64,000 bases of DNA from Rhodocyclales bacterium (GTDB lineage: Bacteria > Pseudomonadota > Gammaproteobacteria > Burkholderiales > Rhodocyclaceae), in contig PQAF01000048.1 of NCBI GenBank assembly GCA_003105015.1, forward strand, positions 23,143 to 87,142, written 5' to 3'. Position numbers and translations under genes: made by a program. Positions 9,679 to 19,544 of this stretch are shown here, piece after piece; position 1 is the stretch's first letter; every line of letters begins with the position of its first letter. The notes under the pieces are model-generated. The model was not told where the DNA came from. It made no database searches and saw nothing but the letters and a program-made list of their open reading frames with translations.

Positions 9679-10539
9679 GTGTCAATGCAATCCCTCTGGA
9701 TGATTGCGGCGAGCGTGCTGTTTGCCTGCATGGGCGTCTGCGTCAAGCTCGGCGCCAGCCTGTTTTCCGCCGCGGAACTGGTGTTCTATCGCGGCTTCGT
9801 GGCGCTGGCGCTGTTATGGGGCTATGTGCTGGCCAAGCGCCTGACGCTGGCGACGCCACATTGGCGTTCCCACCTGCGGCGCGGACTTTCCGGTTTCGTC
9901 TCGCTGGTGATGTATTTCTACGCGATCAGCGAATTGCCGCTCGCCACGGCCGTCGCGCTCAACTACACGTCCCCGCTTTTCCTGGCAGTGATCCTCGTCG
10001 TCTGGTCGGGCGAGCGGGTGCGTCCGGTGCTGTTTCTGGCCATGGCGATCGGCTTGGCCGGGGTAGCCTTGCTGCTGCGGCCGAGCTTTGCCTCCGAGCA
10101 GTGGCTGGGTGCGCTGGCGGCGCTGGCATCGGGTGCCGGCGCGGGGATCGCCTTCTACAACGTTCGCCAGCTGGGTCGGCTCGGCGAACCGGAATGGCGG
10201 GTGGTGTTCTATTTCTCGCTGATTTCCGCACTGGGCGGATTGCCTTGGGCGTTGGCGAGCGACCCGTTCCATTCGATCAGCGGCACCGGGGTATTGCTGA
10301 TTTTCGGCGTCGGCGGCTTCGGCGCCCTGGCGCAACTGGCCTTGACGCGGGCCTACAAGCACGGCAAGACGCTGGTTTCGGCGAGCCTGGCCTACAGCAC
10401 GGTGGTTTTCTCCAGCCTGTTCGGCATATGGATATGGGACGAGGTGCTGCCGCTGTCCTCCTGGCTCGCCATCGGCCTCATTGTCGCCAGCGGGTTGCTG
10501 GCCACGGTGCAATCCCGTGCGCCGGCCGGGCAGGATTGA
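9679..10539 (+). CDS. EamA/DMT-family transporter
   Basis: This is an inner-membrane drug/metabolite-superfamily permease of 286 aa with about ten hydrophobic helices arranged as two EamA repeats (about residues 5-135 and 145-278). The motif LNYTSPLF in the first repeat and the AYKHGKTLVSASLAYSTVVF segment in the second are typical. Substrate unknown. The start is GTG 9679 or ATG 9685 (MQSLWM); the SD is weak (TCCGGGG). An extended -10-like TATACT is present upstream at about 9616. It is divergent from xseB. Confidence 0.88.
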   Translation: MSMQSLWMIAASVLFACMGVCVKLGASLFSAAELVFYRGFVALALLWGYVLAKRLTLATPHWRSHLRRGLSGFVSLVMYFYAISELPLATAVALNYTSPLFLAVILVVWSGERVRPVLFLAMAIGLAGVALLLRPSFASEQWLGALAALASGAGAGIAFYNVRQLGRLGEPEWRVVFYFSLISALGGLPWALASDPFHSISGTGVLLIFGVGGFGALAQLALTRAYKHGKTLVSASLAYSTVVFSSLFGIWIWDEVLPLSSWLAIGLIVASGLLATVQSRAPAGQD

Positions 10540-10572
10540 TATAGTAGAAACGGACAAACAAGGGAGCGCAGC

Positions 10573-10917
10573 ATGATCGTCACCGATCACAAGGAAAGTC
10601 TGGTTACCGTCGCCGTGTATGGCGAGTTCACGCTTGGCGACTACAAGGAATTCGAGGAACTGGTCAACTTCAAGGTCAAGTTCGAGGGGCCGGTGAATCT
10701 GCTGTTCGACCTGCGCCAGATGGCCGACTTCACGCTGGACATGGCCTGGGAGGAGATCAAGTTCTCGCGCGCCCACAGCCACGACTTCGGCAAGATTGCC
10801 GTGTTGACGGACTCGCAATGGGTGACCTGGAGCGCCTGGTTGTCGCAGGCCTTCGTCGATGCCGACCTTCAGGTTTTCCGCGACGAGCAGGAAGCCCGCG
10901 CCTGGCTGGCAGCATGA
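10573..10917 (+). CDS. SpoIIAA-like/STAS-type protein
   Basis: This is a small soluble protein of 114 aa resembling the SpoIIAA-like (DUF3478, STAS-fold) family: VYGEFTLGDYKEFEEL, LLFDLRQMADFTLDMAW and KIAVLTDSQW. Its role is unknown; family members are found in many proteobacteria and may bind lipids or nucleotides. A GGGAG SD precedes ATG 10573 and a TATAGT -10-like element lies about 30 bp upstream. Its stop overlaps the ATG of the downstream sulfurtransferase gene (ATGA), so the two are translationally coupled. Confidence 0.82.
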   Translation: MIVTDHKESLVTVAVYGEFTLGDYKEFEELVNFKVKFEGPVNLLFDLRQMADFTLDMAWEEIKFSRAHSHDFGKIAVLTDSQWVTWSAWLSQAFVDADLQVFRDEQEARAWLAA

Positions 10918-11765
10918 AGCCCTTTTCCACCCTCGTCTCCGTCGATGACCTGGCGCTTCACCTGCACGATGCGCGCTGGCGCGTCTTCGACTGCTCCTTC
11001 GACCTGGTGCATCCGCACGCCGGCGAGCTGGCCTACCGCGAGGTGCACATTCCCGGCGCGATCTACGCCCATCTGGAGCGCGACCTCTCCGGCCCTATCA
11101 ACGGCAAGACCGGCCGCCACCCGCTGCCGGATCCGGCGCGCTTCGCCGCCAAGCTGGGCGAGTGGGGGGTGGGCAACGACACGCAGGTGGTGGTCTACGA
11201 CGACGCCGGCGGCACCTACGCCGTGCGCATGTGGTGGATGCTGCGCTGGCTCGGCCACGACGCCGTGGCGCTGCTCGACGGCGGCATCAACGCCTGGGAG
11301 GCGGCCGGCTACGAGACGACCGACGCCGAGTCGAAGCATCCGCATGCGGTGTTCGTGCCGCGGCTGCGGCCGGAAATGGCCGTCGACGTGCGCTTCGTGG
11401 AAAGTCAGTCCGCGCAGGACGGCGTCAGGCTGCTGGATGCGCGCAACCCGCAGCGCTTCCGCGGCGAGAACGAGACGCTCGATCCGGTCGGCGGCCACAT
11501 CCCCGGCGCAGTGAACCGTTTCTTCAAGGACAACCTGCTGCCCGACGGGCGCTTCAAGCCGGCGGAGGTGCTGCGCACCGAGTATGAGGCGCTGCTGGCC
11601 GGGCGCGGCGCCGCCGAGGTGGTGCACTCCTGCGGCTCCGGCGTGACGGCCTGCCACAACCAGTTGGCGATGGAAGTGGCGGGGCTGAGCGGTTCGCGGA
11701 TCTACCCCGGCTCCTGGAGCGAGTGGTGCGCCGATCCGGCGCGACCGGTGGCGACCGGCCCCTGA
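10914..11765 (+). CDS. sseA: 3-mercaptopyruvate/thiosulfate sulfurtransferase (two-domain rhodanese)
   Basis: This predicted enzyme transfers sulfane sulfur from 3-mercaptopyruvate or thiosulfate to a thiol or cyanide acceptor. The 283-aa protein has two rhodanese domains: an inactive N-terminal one (VFDCSFDL, GHIPGA-like HIPGAIYAHLE, VYDDAGGTYAVRMWWMLRWLG) and a C-terminal one with the catalytic loop CGSGVTA (Cys at about 233). CGSGVTA is typical of mercaptopyruvate sulfurtransferases, whereas rhodaneses usually carry CRKGVTA. The ATG overlaps the stop of the previous gene. A copy of the 12-mer GGACTGACTTTC lies on the opposite strand at 11400-11411, within a poorly conserved linker. Confidence 0.92.
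   Translation: MKPFSTLVSVDDLALHLHDARWRVFDCSFDLVHPHAGELAYREVHIPGAIYAHLERDLSGPINGKTGRHPLPDPARFAAKLGEWGVGNDTQVVVYDDAGGTYAVRMWWMLRWLGHDAVALLDGGINAWEAAGYETTDAESKHPHAVFVPRLRPEMAVDVRFVESQSAQDGVRLLDARNPQRFRGENETLDPVGGHIPGAVNRFFKDNLLPDGRFKPAEVLRTEYEALLAGRGAAEVVHSCGSGVTACHNQLAMEVAGLSGSRIYPGSWSEWCADPARPVATGP
11400..11411 (-). repeat. 12-mer GGACTGACTTTC, copy 5 (opposite strand)
   Basis: Exact copy on the minus strand inside the plus-strand sseA gene, where the plus strand reads codons for Glu-Ser-Gln-Ser. The protein context differs from the other four copies, so conservation here is at the DNA level. Near matches on the minus strand are at 7270-7281 (11 of 12, in dxs) and 12362-12373 (10 of 12, in queG). 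Confidence 0.65.
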
Positions 11766-11766
11766 G

Positions 11767-12107
11767 GTGCTGGCGGATCTCCTACTCGTCGTTCACTTCT
11801 GCATCGCCGGCTTCATCACGGCCGGCTTCCTGCTGATCCCGCTGGGCGCCGCCGCCGGCTGGCGCTGGGTGCGGCGTCGCCGCCTGCGCCTCGCGCATGC
11901 CGGGGCGATCGTCTTCGTCGCGCTCGAATCCCTGGCCGGCATCGCCTGTCCGCTGACGGTGTGGGAGGCCATGCTGCGTGGCGATACGGTCGGCGAGACG
12001 GGCTTCGTAGGCCGGCTCCTCTACTGGGATTTCCCCGCCGAGGTGTTTACGGTTCTCTACGTTGTCCTGGCGCTTCTGGCAATCGTGTTTTGGCGCCTGA
12101 TCCCGCC

Positions 12108-12120
<13 letters not shown>
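11767..12120 (+). CDS. DUF2784 family membrane protein
   Basis: This 117-aa inner-membrane protein has about four hydrophobic segments and the DUF2784 pattern: LLVVHFCIAGFITAGF, LESLAGIACPLTVWE and a C-terminal helix with WDFP. Function unknown. It starts with GTG 11767 one base after the sseA stop, so it is probably in the same transcript. Its last 13 bp overlap the end of the convergent queG gene. Confidence 0.83.
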
Positions 12121-13154
<1,034 letters not shown>

Positions 13155-13181
<27 letters not shown>

Positions 13182-13667
13182 AGCCTGTCCCTGAGCCTGC
13201 CTGACGAGGCGGCGACGCTTTCCTTGGGCGCTGCGTTGTCCCGGGCGCTGGCACCGGGACTGGTGATCTGGCTGGAGGGCGACCTCGGCAGCGGCAAGAC
13301 TACCCTCGTGCGCGGGGTGCTGCGCGGCCTCGGTTATGGCGGAAATGTGAAGAGTCCGACCTTTACTCTGGTTGAACTTTATGCTATTTCTAGTTTAAAC
13401 TTGCATCACTTTGATTTTTATAGGTTCAGCCAGCCGGAAGAATACCTCGATGCAGGCTTGGACGAATACTTCCAAATCGGGGCGGTCTGCCTCGTCGAAT
13501 GGCCGGACAAGGCAGGGGAATACCTTGCCCCGGCCGACCTGCGCGTCGCTTTGTCCGTCGAGGATCAGGGACGACATGCTGACATCGTTTCCCACACCGA
13601 CGCGGGGCGGGCATGCCTGAGCAAGCTCCGCAACTGCCTGCCGGGATCGACCGCCGCGACTTCCTGA
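13155..13667 (+). CDS. tsaE: tRNA threonylcarbamoyladenosine biosynthesis ATPase TsaE
   Basis: TsaE is the ATPase partner of TsaB/TsaD in forming t6A37 on ANN-decoding tRNAs. The protein is about 170 aa with a Walker A GDLGSGKTTLVRG, the KSPTFTLVE switch, HFDFYRF and LVEWPDKAG. There is no ATG near the N terminus; GTG 13155 is used here and TTG 13164 is the alternative. The frame upstream of these is antisense to queG. The C terminus overlaps amiC by 55 bp. A patch at about 13365-13432 is strikingly AT-rich and uses rare codons for this genome (Leu TTA/TTG, Phe TTT, Arg AGG) inside the conserved core. Confidence 0.92.
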
Positions 13668-14869
13668 AAGCCGCCGGTGCGACGCTCGCTTTGCTGGTCA
13701 GCCCGGTGGGGCAGGCGGCGACAAGCATCCTTGCCGTACGCGTCTGGCCGGCGCGCGACTACACGCGGGTGACGCTGGAATACCGCGAGCCGATCGCCTT
13801 TACCCACCAGGTCGTGAAGAACCCCGAGCGGCTGGTGGTCGACCTCGAAGGCGTCGAGTTCAACAGCGTCCTGCAGAGCCTGCCGAACAAGATTTCCGAT
13901 ACCGATCCCTACATCAAGCTGATCCGTGCCGGGCGCAACCGGCCGGGGGTGGTACGGCTGGTGATCGATCTGAAGGCCGAGATCCAGCCGCAGGTGTTCA
14001 TGCTGAAGCCGGTCGGCGAGTACGGCCACCGGCTGGTGCTCGACCTCTATCCGACGGTGGCGGACGATCCCCTGCTGGCTTTGCTGGAGAAGCTCGAGGC
14101 GCAGCCGGAGAAGGGGCCGGCAAAGGAGCCGGGGCCGCAGCCGGAAATCACCCGCATGGTGACCATCGTGCTCGATCCCGGCCACGGCGGCGAGGACCCG
14201 GGCGCCATCGGCCGCGGCGGCAGCTACGAGAAGAACGTCACGCTCGAGGTGGCGCGCCGCCTGAAGGCGAAGATCGATGCCGAGCCGAACATGCGCTCTA
14301 TGCTGACGCGCGACGGCGATTATTTCATCCCGCTGCACCAGCGCGTGCAGAAGGCGCGCCGCGTGCAGGCCGACCTTTTCGTTTCCGTGCACGCCGATGC
14401 CTTCATCAAGCCGACGGCGCGCGGCTCCTCGGTCTTCGTGCTCTCCGAGAACGGCGCTTCCAGCTCGGCGGCGCGCTGGCTGGCGCAGCGCGAGAACGCC
14501 GCCGACCTGATCGGCGGCGTCAACCTCGACGTCAAGGATCCGCACCTGGCGCGCACCCTGCTGGACCTTTCGCAGACCGCCACCATCAACGACAGCCTGA
14601 AGCTCGGCAAGGCGGTGCTGGGCGAGCTGGGCGGGGTGAACACCCTGCACAAGCCCCATGTCGAGCAGGCCGGCTTCGCCGTCCTGAAGGCGCCGGACAT
14701 TCCCTCCATCCTCATCGAGACGGCCTTCATCAGCAATCCCGACGAGGAGCGGCGGCTCAACGACGATGCCTACCAGGAGAAGATGGCCGAGGCCATCCTG
14801 AGGGGGATCAAGGGGTATTTCGCCAAGAATCCGCCCCTCGCCAAGTCCAAGCTGGTGCGCCTGGACTGA
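13613..14869 (+). CDS. amiC: N-acetylmuramoyl-L-alanine amidase (AmiC type)
   Basis: This periplasmic zinc amidase cleaves septal peptidoglycan during daughter-cell separation. The 418-aa precursor begins with a Tat-like signal (RRDFLKAAGATLALLVSPVGQAA), followed by an AMIN domain (about 40-150), a Pro/Glu-rich linker and an Amidase_3 catalytic domain (about 180-405) with LDPGHGGEDPGA, the Glu of YEKNVTL, SVHADAF and IETAFISNPDEE. It overlaps tsaE, a common neighbour arrangement. It probably needs an EnvC/NlpD-type activator, not seen here. Confidence 0.95.
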   Translation: MPEQAPQLPAGIDRRDFLKAAGATLALLVSPVGQAATSILAVRVWPARDYTRVTLEYREPIAFTHQVVKNPERLVVDLEGVEFNSVLQSLPNKISDTDPYIKLIRAGRNRPGVVRLVIDLKAEIQPQVFMLKPVGEYGHRLVLDLYPTVADDPLLALLEKLEAQPEKGPAKEPGPQPEITRMVTIVLDPGHGGEDPGAIGRGGSYEKNVTLEVARRLKAKIDAEPNMRSMLTRDGDYFIPLHQRVQKARRVQADLFVSVHADAFIKPTARGSSVFVLSENGASSSAARWLAQRENAADLIGGVNLDVKDPHLARTLLDLSQTATINDSLKLGKAVLGELGGVNTLHKPHVEQAGFAVLKAPDIPSILIETAFISNPDEERRLNDDAYQEKMAEAILRGIKGYFAKNPPLAKSKLVRLD

Positions 14870-14875
14870 TATAAT
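14870..14875 (+). promoter_or_regulatory. -10 element (TATAAT) of ribF
   Basis: A perfect TATAAT overlaps the amiC stop codon region, 29 bp before the ribF ATG. The following TCGCC is shared with the tRNA-Thr promoter at 27266 (TATAATTCGC in both). No good -35 is visible about 17 bp upstream. Confidence 0.55.
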
Positions 14876-14904
14876 TCGCCGTTTCCCGGCAAACAGTTAC
14901 AGCC

Positions 14905-15834
14905 ATGCAGGTCTTCCGCGGCATCCCCGCCCGCGCTTCGCATTCGACCGTGCTCACCATCGGCAACTTCGATGGCGTGCACCGCGGCCATCGCGCGCTG
15001 CTGGCGCGGCTGACCGGCCTGGCGAAGCAGGCCGGCCTGCCGGCGGCGGTGATGACCTTCGAGCCGAATCCGCGCGAGTTCTTCGCGCCGCAGTCGGCGC
15101 CGGCGCGTCTGGCCAGCCTGCGCGAGAAGCTGCAGCTCTTGGCCGAATGCGGCGTCGACCAGGCCTATGTCTGCGCCTTCAACAAACGTTTCGCCGCGCT
15201 GACCGCCGACGCGTTCGTCGAGCGCATCGTTTCAGGCCTCGGCGTGCGCCACCTGATGATCGGCGACGACTTCCGCTTCGGCAAGGGCCGCACGGGCGAT
15301 TTTGCCCTGTTGCAGCAGGCGGGCAAGGAACACGGCTTCGGCGTCGAGGCGATGGAGACCCTGGTGCACGAGGGCGAGCGCGTCTCCAGCTCGGCGGTGC
15401 GCGAGGCGCTCGACGCCGGCGATCTCGAGCACGCCGAGCGCCTGCTGGGGCGGCCCTATTGCATCTCCGGCCGCGTCATCCACGGCGAGAAGCTCGGCCG
15501 CAAGCTCGGCTACGCCACCGCCAACATCCAGCTGAAGCGCCTGAAGGCGCCGCTCTCCGGCATCTTCGTCGTCACGGTGGACGGCATCGCCGAGCGCCCG
15601 CTGGAAGGCGTGGCCAGCCTTGGCGTGCGGCCGACGGTGAGCTCGAGCGGGCGGCCGACGCTGGAGGTCTACATCTTCGACTACCAGGGCGATCTCTACC
15701 GCGCGCACCTGCGGGTGAATTTCCTGCACAAGCTGCGCGACGAGGCGAAATTCGATTCACTTGAAGCACTGACGGCGCAGATCGCGCGCGACGTCGCGGA
15801 TGCGAAGGCGCATCACGCGGCACTGCACGCATAA
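14905..15834 (+). CDS. ribF: Bifunctional riboflavin kinase/FAD synthetase
   Basis: RibF phosphorylates riboflavin to FMN and adenylylates FMN to FAD. The 309-aa protein has the nucleotidyltransferase N-terminal domain (TIGNFDGVHRGH, GDDFRFGKGRTGD, SSSAVREAL) and the C-terminal kinase domain (GRVIHGEKLGRKLGYATANI, VASLGVRPT, EVYIFDY). It is normal length. It starts the ribF-ileS-lspA-fkpB-ispH series, an arrangement conserved in many proteobacteria; the ileS start is 11 bp downstream. Confidence 0.97.
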   Translation: MQVFRGIPARASHSTVLTIGNFDGVHRGHRALLARLTGLAKQAGLPAAVMTFEPNPREFFAPQSAPARLASLREKLQLLAECGVDQAYVCAFNKRFAALTADAFVERIVSGLGVRHLMIGDDFRFGKGRTGDFALLQQAGKEHGFGVEAMETLVHEGERVSSSAVREALDAGDLEHAERLLGRPYCISGRVIHGEKLGRKLGYATANIQLKRLKAPLSGIFVVTVDGIAERPLEGVASLGVRPTVSSSGRPTLEVYIFDYQGDLYRAHLRVNFLHKLRDEAKFDSLEALTAQIARDVADAKAHHAALHA

Positions 15835-15845
15835 CGGCGGAAAAA

Positions 15846-18647
15846 ATGGCTGACTACCGAAAAACATTGAACCTTCCCGACACCCCCTTTCCGATGAAGG
15901 GCGACCTCGCCAAGCGCGAGCCGCAATGGGTGGCCGACTGGCAGAGCCGCAAGCTCTACCAGAAGATCCGCAAGGCCTCGGCCGGACGGCCGCGGTTTGT
16001 ATTGCACGACGGCCCCCCGTACGCCAACGGCGACATCCACATCGGGCACGCCGTCAACAAGATCCTCAAGGACATCATCGTCCGTTCCAAGACCCTCGCC
16101 GGCTTCGACGCGCCCTACGTGCCGGGCTGGGACTGCCACGGCCTGCCCATCGAGCACCAGATCGAGAAGCTGCACGGCAAGCACCTGCCGGCCGACAAGG
16201 CGCGCGAGCTGTGCCGCGCCTTCGCCGCCGAGCAGGTCGAGCGGCAGAAAAAGGACTTCATCCGGCTCGGCGTGCTGGGCGACTGGGACGATCCGTATCT
16301 CACCATGGCCTTCCGCAACGAGGCCGACGAGATCCGCGCCCTGGGCGAGATTTATAAGCGCGGCTTCCTCTTCAAGGGTCTCAAGCCAGTGAACTGGTGC
16401 TTCGACTGCGGTTCGGCGCTGGCCGAGGCCGAGGTCGAATACCAGGACAAGGAGTCGCCCGCCATCGACGTCGCCTTCCCGCTCGACGATGCCGAGCGCG
16501 GCCGCGTGGCGCACGCCTTCGGCCTGACGGCGCTGCCGGAGGGCCCCTGCTACGCGGTGATCTGGACGACGACGCCGTGGACGATCCCCGGCAACCAGGC
16601 GCTCAACCTGCACCCGGAGTTCACCTACGAGCTGGTGCAGACGCCGCGCGGCCTGCTGGTGCTGGCGGCCGAGCTGCGCGGCCAGGCGCTGGCACGCTAC
16701 GGGCTGGAAGGCAAGGTGCTCGGCGCCTGCCAGGGCGCGGCGCTGGCGCTGGTGAAGTTCCGCCATCCCTTCTACGACCGCGCCTCCCCGGTGTATCTCG
16801 GCGACTACGTCACGCTGGACACCGGCACGGGCGTGGTGCACAGCGCGCCGGCCTACGGCCTGGAGGACTTCGAGTCCTGCAAGCGCCACGGCATGAGGAA
16901 CGAGGAGATCCTCACCCCGGTGCAGGGCGACGGCCGATTCAGTGAGAGCCTGCCCTTCTTCGGCGGCCTGAACGTCTGGAAGGCCAACGCCGCGATCATC
17001 GAGAAACTGCGCGAAGTCGGCTGCCTGTTCGCCTCGAACAAGATCACCCACAGCTACATGCACTGCTGGCGCCACAAGACGCCGATCATCTACCGCGCCA
17101 CGTCACAATGGTTCGTGGGGATGGATCGCCAGCCGCACGAGGGACGCACGCTGCGCGAGACGGCGCTGGCCGCCGTCGAGGCGACCAAGTTCTTCCCCGA
17201 CTGGGGCCAGGCGCGCCTGCACGCCATGATTGCCAACCGCCCGGACTGGTGCGTCTCGCGCCAGCGCAACTGGGGCGTGCCGATCCCCTTCTTCCTGCAC
17301 AAGGAGACCGGCGAGCTGCATCCGCGCACGCCCGAGCTGCTGGAGCTGGTGGCGCAGCGGGTGGAAAAGGAGGGCGTCGACGCCTGGTTCAGGCTGGATG
17401 CGGCCGAACTGCTGGGCGCCGAAGCGGCGCAGTACGAGAAGATGCGCGACACGCTCGACGTCTGGTTCGATTCCGGCACCACCCACTGGACGGTGCTGCG
17501 CGGCAGCCACACCGGCGAGAGCAAGTGGCCGGCCGACCTTTACCTCGAAGGCTCGGACCAGCACCGCGGCTGGTTCCATTCCTCGCTGCTCACCGCCTGC
17601 ACGCTGGACGGCCGCGCGCCCTACGACAGTCTGCTCACGCACGGCTTCGTCGTCGACGGCCAGGGCCACAAGATGTCGAAGTCCAAGGGAAACGTCATAG
17701 CGCCGCAGAAGGTGTCGGACACCCTGGGTGCCGAGATCCTGCGCCTGTGGGTGGCGGCGACCGACTATTCGGGCGAGCTGTCGATCTCCGACGAGATCCT
17801 CAAGCGCGTGGTGGAAAGCTATCGCCGCATCCGCAACACCCTGCGCTTCCTGCTCGCCAACACCGCCGACTTCGACCCGGCCAAGGACATGCTGCCGGCG
17901 GCCGACTGGCTGGAGATCGACCGCTATGCCCTGGCGCTGACGCGGCGGTTGCAGGAGCAGGTGACGGCCGACTACGGCCGCTACGAGTTCCATCGCGTCG
18001 TCCAGGCGCTGCAGGGATTTTGTTCCGAGGAGCTGGGCGCCTTCTACCTCGACATCCTCAAGGATCGCCTGTACACCACCGGCGCCAACTCGAAGCCGCG
18101 ACGAGCGGCGCAGAGCGCGCTGTGGCACATCCTGCAGGCGCTGATCCGCCTGATGGCGCCGGTGCTGACCTTCACCGCCGAGGAGATATGGCAGGTCCTG
18201 ACGAAGAACCCGGACGACAGCGTGATGCTGACGACTTGGCACGCGCTGCCGGAGCCGGCTGAAGAGTCAGTCCTGGCGGCACGGTGGCAGCAGATTCGCG
18301 AGGTGCGCGCCGAGGTGTCGAAGGTGCTGGAGGCGCTGCGCGTCGCCGGCCAGATCGGATCAAGCCTGCAGGCCGAGGTGGAGATCCGCGCTGCCGGAGG
18401 GAAGCACGACCTGCTGGCTTCGCTCGGCGACGACCTGCGCCTGGTGCTGATCTGCTCGAAGGCGACCGTGGTCAAGGTCGCCGATGCCGCCAGCGAAGGG
18501 GTGACTGCGGTGCCCAGCCCGCATGCCAAGTGCCCGCGCTGCTGGCATTGGCGCGAGGACGTCGGCGTGAATGCCGAGCATCCCGAGTTGTGCGGGCGCT
18601 GCGACGCCAACATGCACGGCGCCGGCGAACCGCGCACCCATGCCTAG
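15846..18647 (+). CDS. ileS: Isoleucyl-tRNA synthetase
   Basis: IleS charges tRNA-Ile. The 933-aa class I synthetase has the HIGH variant GDIHIGHAVNKILKD, the WTTTPWTIPGN editing-domain motif, KMSKSKGNV, and a C-terminal zinc ribbon CPRCWHW...CGRC of the bacterial type. ATG 15846 (MADYRKTLNLP) is the canonical start. It overlaps lspA by 8 bp at the 3' end. Confidence 0.98.
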   Translation: MADYRKTLNLPDTPFPMKGDLAKREPQWVADWQSRKLYQKIRKASAGRPRFVLHDGPPYANGDIHIGHAVNKILKDIIVRSKTLAGFDAPYVPGWDCHGLPIEHQIEKLHGKHLPADKARELCRAFAAEQVERQKKDFIRLGVLGDWDDPYLTMAFRNEADEIRALGEIYKRGFLFKGLKPVNWCFDCGSALAEAEVEYQDKESPAIDVAFPLDDAERGRVAHAFGLTALPEGPCYAVIWTTTPWTIPGNQALNLHPEFTYELVQTPRGLLVLAAELRGQALARYGLEGKVLGACQGAALALVKFRHPFYDRASPVYLGDYVTLDTGTGVVHSAPAYGLEDFESCKRHGMRNEEILTPVQGDGRFSESLPFFGGLNVWKANAAIIEKLREVGCLFASNKITHSYMHCWRHKTPIIYRATSQWFVGMDRQPHEGRTLRETALAAVEATKFFPDWGQARLHAMIANRPDWCVSRQRNWGVPIPFFLHKETGELHPRTPELLELVAQRVEKEGVDAWFRLDAAELLGAEAAQYEKMRDTLDVWFDSGTTHWTVLRGSHTGESKWPADLYLEGSDQHRGWFHSSLLTACTLDGRAPYDSLLTHGFVVDGQGHKMSKSKGNVIAPQKVSDTLGAEILRLWVAATDYSGELSISDEILKRVVESYRRIRNTLRFLLANTADFDPAKDMLPAADWLEIDRYALALTRRLQEQVTADYGRYEFHRVVQALQGFCSEELGAFYLDILKDRLYTTGANSKPRRAAQSALWHILQALIRLMAPVLTFTAEEIWQVLTKNPDDSVMLTTWHALPEPAEESVLAARWQQIREVRAEVSKVLEALRVAGQIGSSLQAEVEIRAAGGKHDLLASLGDDLRLVLICSKATVVKVADAASEGVTAVPSPHAKCPRCWHWREDVGVNAEHPELCGRCDANMHGAGEPRTHA

Positions 18648-19116
18648 GTTCGCCTCCTGGCTGGGGCTGTCGGGCCTCGTCATCGTCCTCGACCAGCTGA
18701 CGAAGTTCTGGGTCGTCTCCGCGCTCAGGCTCGGCCAGAGTATCGAGCTGACGTCCTTCCTCAACCTGGTGTTCGTGTACAACCCGGGCGCCGCCTTCAG
18801 TTTTCTCTCCGATGCGGGTGGCTGGCAGCGCTGGTTCTTTGTCGTCCTGGCCATCGCCGTATCGGGGTGGCTGACTTTTCTGATTCGCCAGCACGCCGCC
18901 GAGCGCCTGCTGCCCCTGGCTGCGGCGCTGATCATGGGCGGCGCGCTGGGCAATGTCATCGACCGCATCCGCTTCGGCGCGGTGGTGGACTTCGTGGACG
19001 TGCATGCCGCCGGCTGGCATTGGCCGGCCTTCAATGTCGCCGACTCGGCGATCTCGGTGGGCGTGGCGCTGCTCGTCTGGCAACAACTGTTTTGCGCCGA
19101 AAAGGAAAAGCCATGA
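18640..19116 (+). CDS. lspA: Lipoprotein signal peptidase
   Basis: LspA is the inner-membrane aspartyl peptidase that removes signal peptides from diacylated prolipoproteins. The 158-aa protein has four hydrophobic helices and the catalytic motifs VIDRIRFGAVVDFVDVH and FNVADSAI, containing both Asp residues. Start ATG 18640 (MPRFASW) overlaps the ileS end. Its stop overlaps the fkpB start (ATGA), implying translational coupling. Confidence 0.97.
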   Translation: MPRFASWLGLSGLVIVLDQLTKFWVVSALRLGQSIELTSFLNLVFVYNPGAAFSFLSDAGGWQRWFFVVLAIAVSGWLTFLIRQHAAERLLPLAAALIMGGALGNVIDRIRFGAVVDFVDVHAAGWHWPAFNVADSAISVGVALLVWQQLFCAEKEKP

Positions 19117-19544
19117 GTTCGGTCGTCCAGGCCAACAGCCTGCTGACCCTGCATTACCGCCTTGCCCTGGCCGACGACACCGAGCTCGTCAGCACCTTCG
19201 GCGGCAAGCCGGCGACGCTGCAGCTGGGCAGCGGGGAGTTGGCGCCGGTGCTGGAGAAGTGCATCATCGACCTGCCGGTCGGCGAGCGCACGGTGTTCCT
19301 GCTCGAGCCGGAGCAAGCCTTCGGCCCGCACAATCCGCAGCTGATGCAGCGCTTCGCCCGCAGCGAGCTGCCCAACCCCGGGGAACTCCGCGAGATGGCA
19401 CTCATCGAATTCAAGGCGCCCAACGGCGCCACCTATACCGGCCTGGTGCGCGAGCTGACGGCGGAGGATGCCCTGATCGACTTCAACCACCCGCTGGCCG
19501 GCAAGGCCATCCGCTTCGAGGTGGACGTGATAGGAGTTCTGTGA
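19113..19544 (+). CDS. fkpB: FKBP-type peptidyl-prolyl isomerase (SlpA/FkpB)
   Basis: This 143-aa cytoplasmic protein resembles SlyD-like FKBP isomerases of the SlpA/FkpB group: LHYRLALADDTELVSTFGG, LPVGERTVFLLEPEQAFG and the inserted-flap region. It lacks the C-terminal His-rich metal tail of SlyD. It lies between lspA and ispH, a position typical for fkpB, with stop/start overlaps on both sides (ATGA and TGATG). Confidence 0.94.
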   Translation: MSSVVQANSLLTLHYRLALADDTELVSTFGGKPATLQLGSGELAPVLEKCIIDLPVGERTVFLLEPEQAFGPHNPQLMQRFARSELPNPGELREMALIEFKAPNGATYTGLVRELTAEDALIDFNHPLAGKAIRFEVDVIGVL

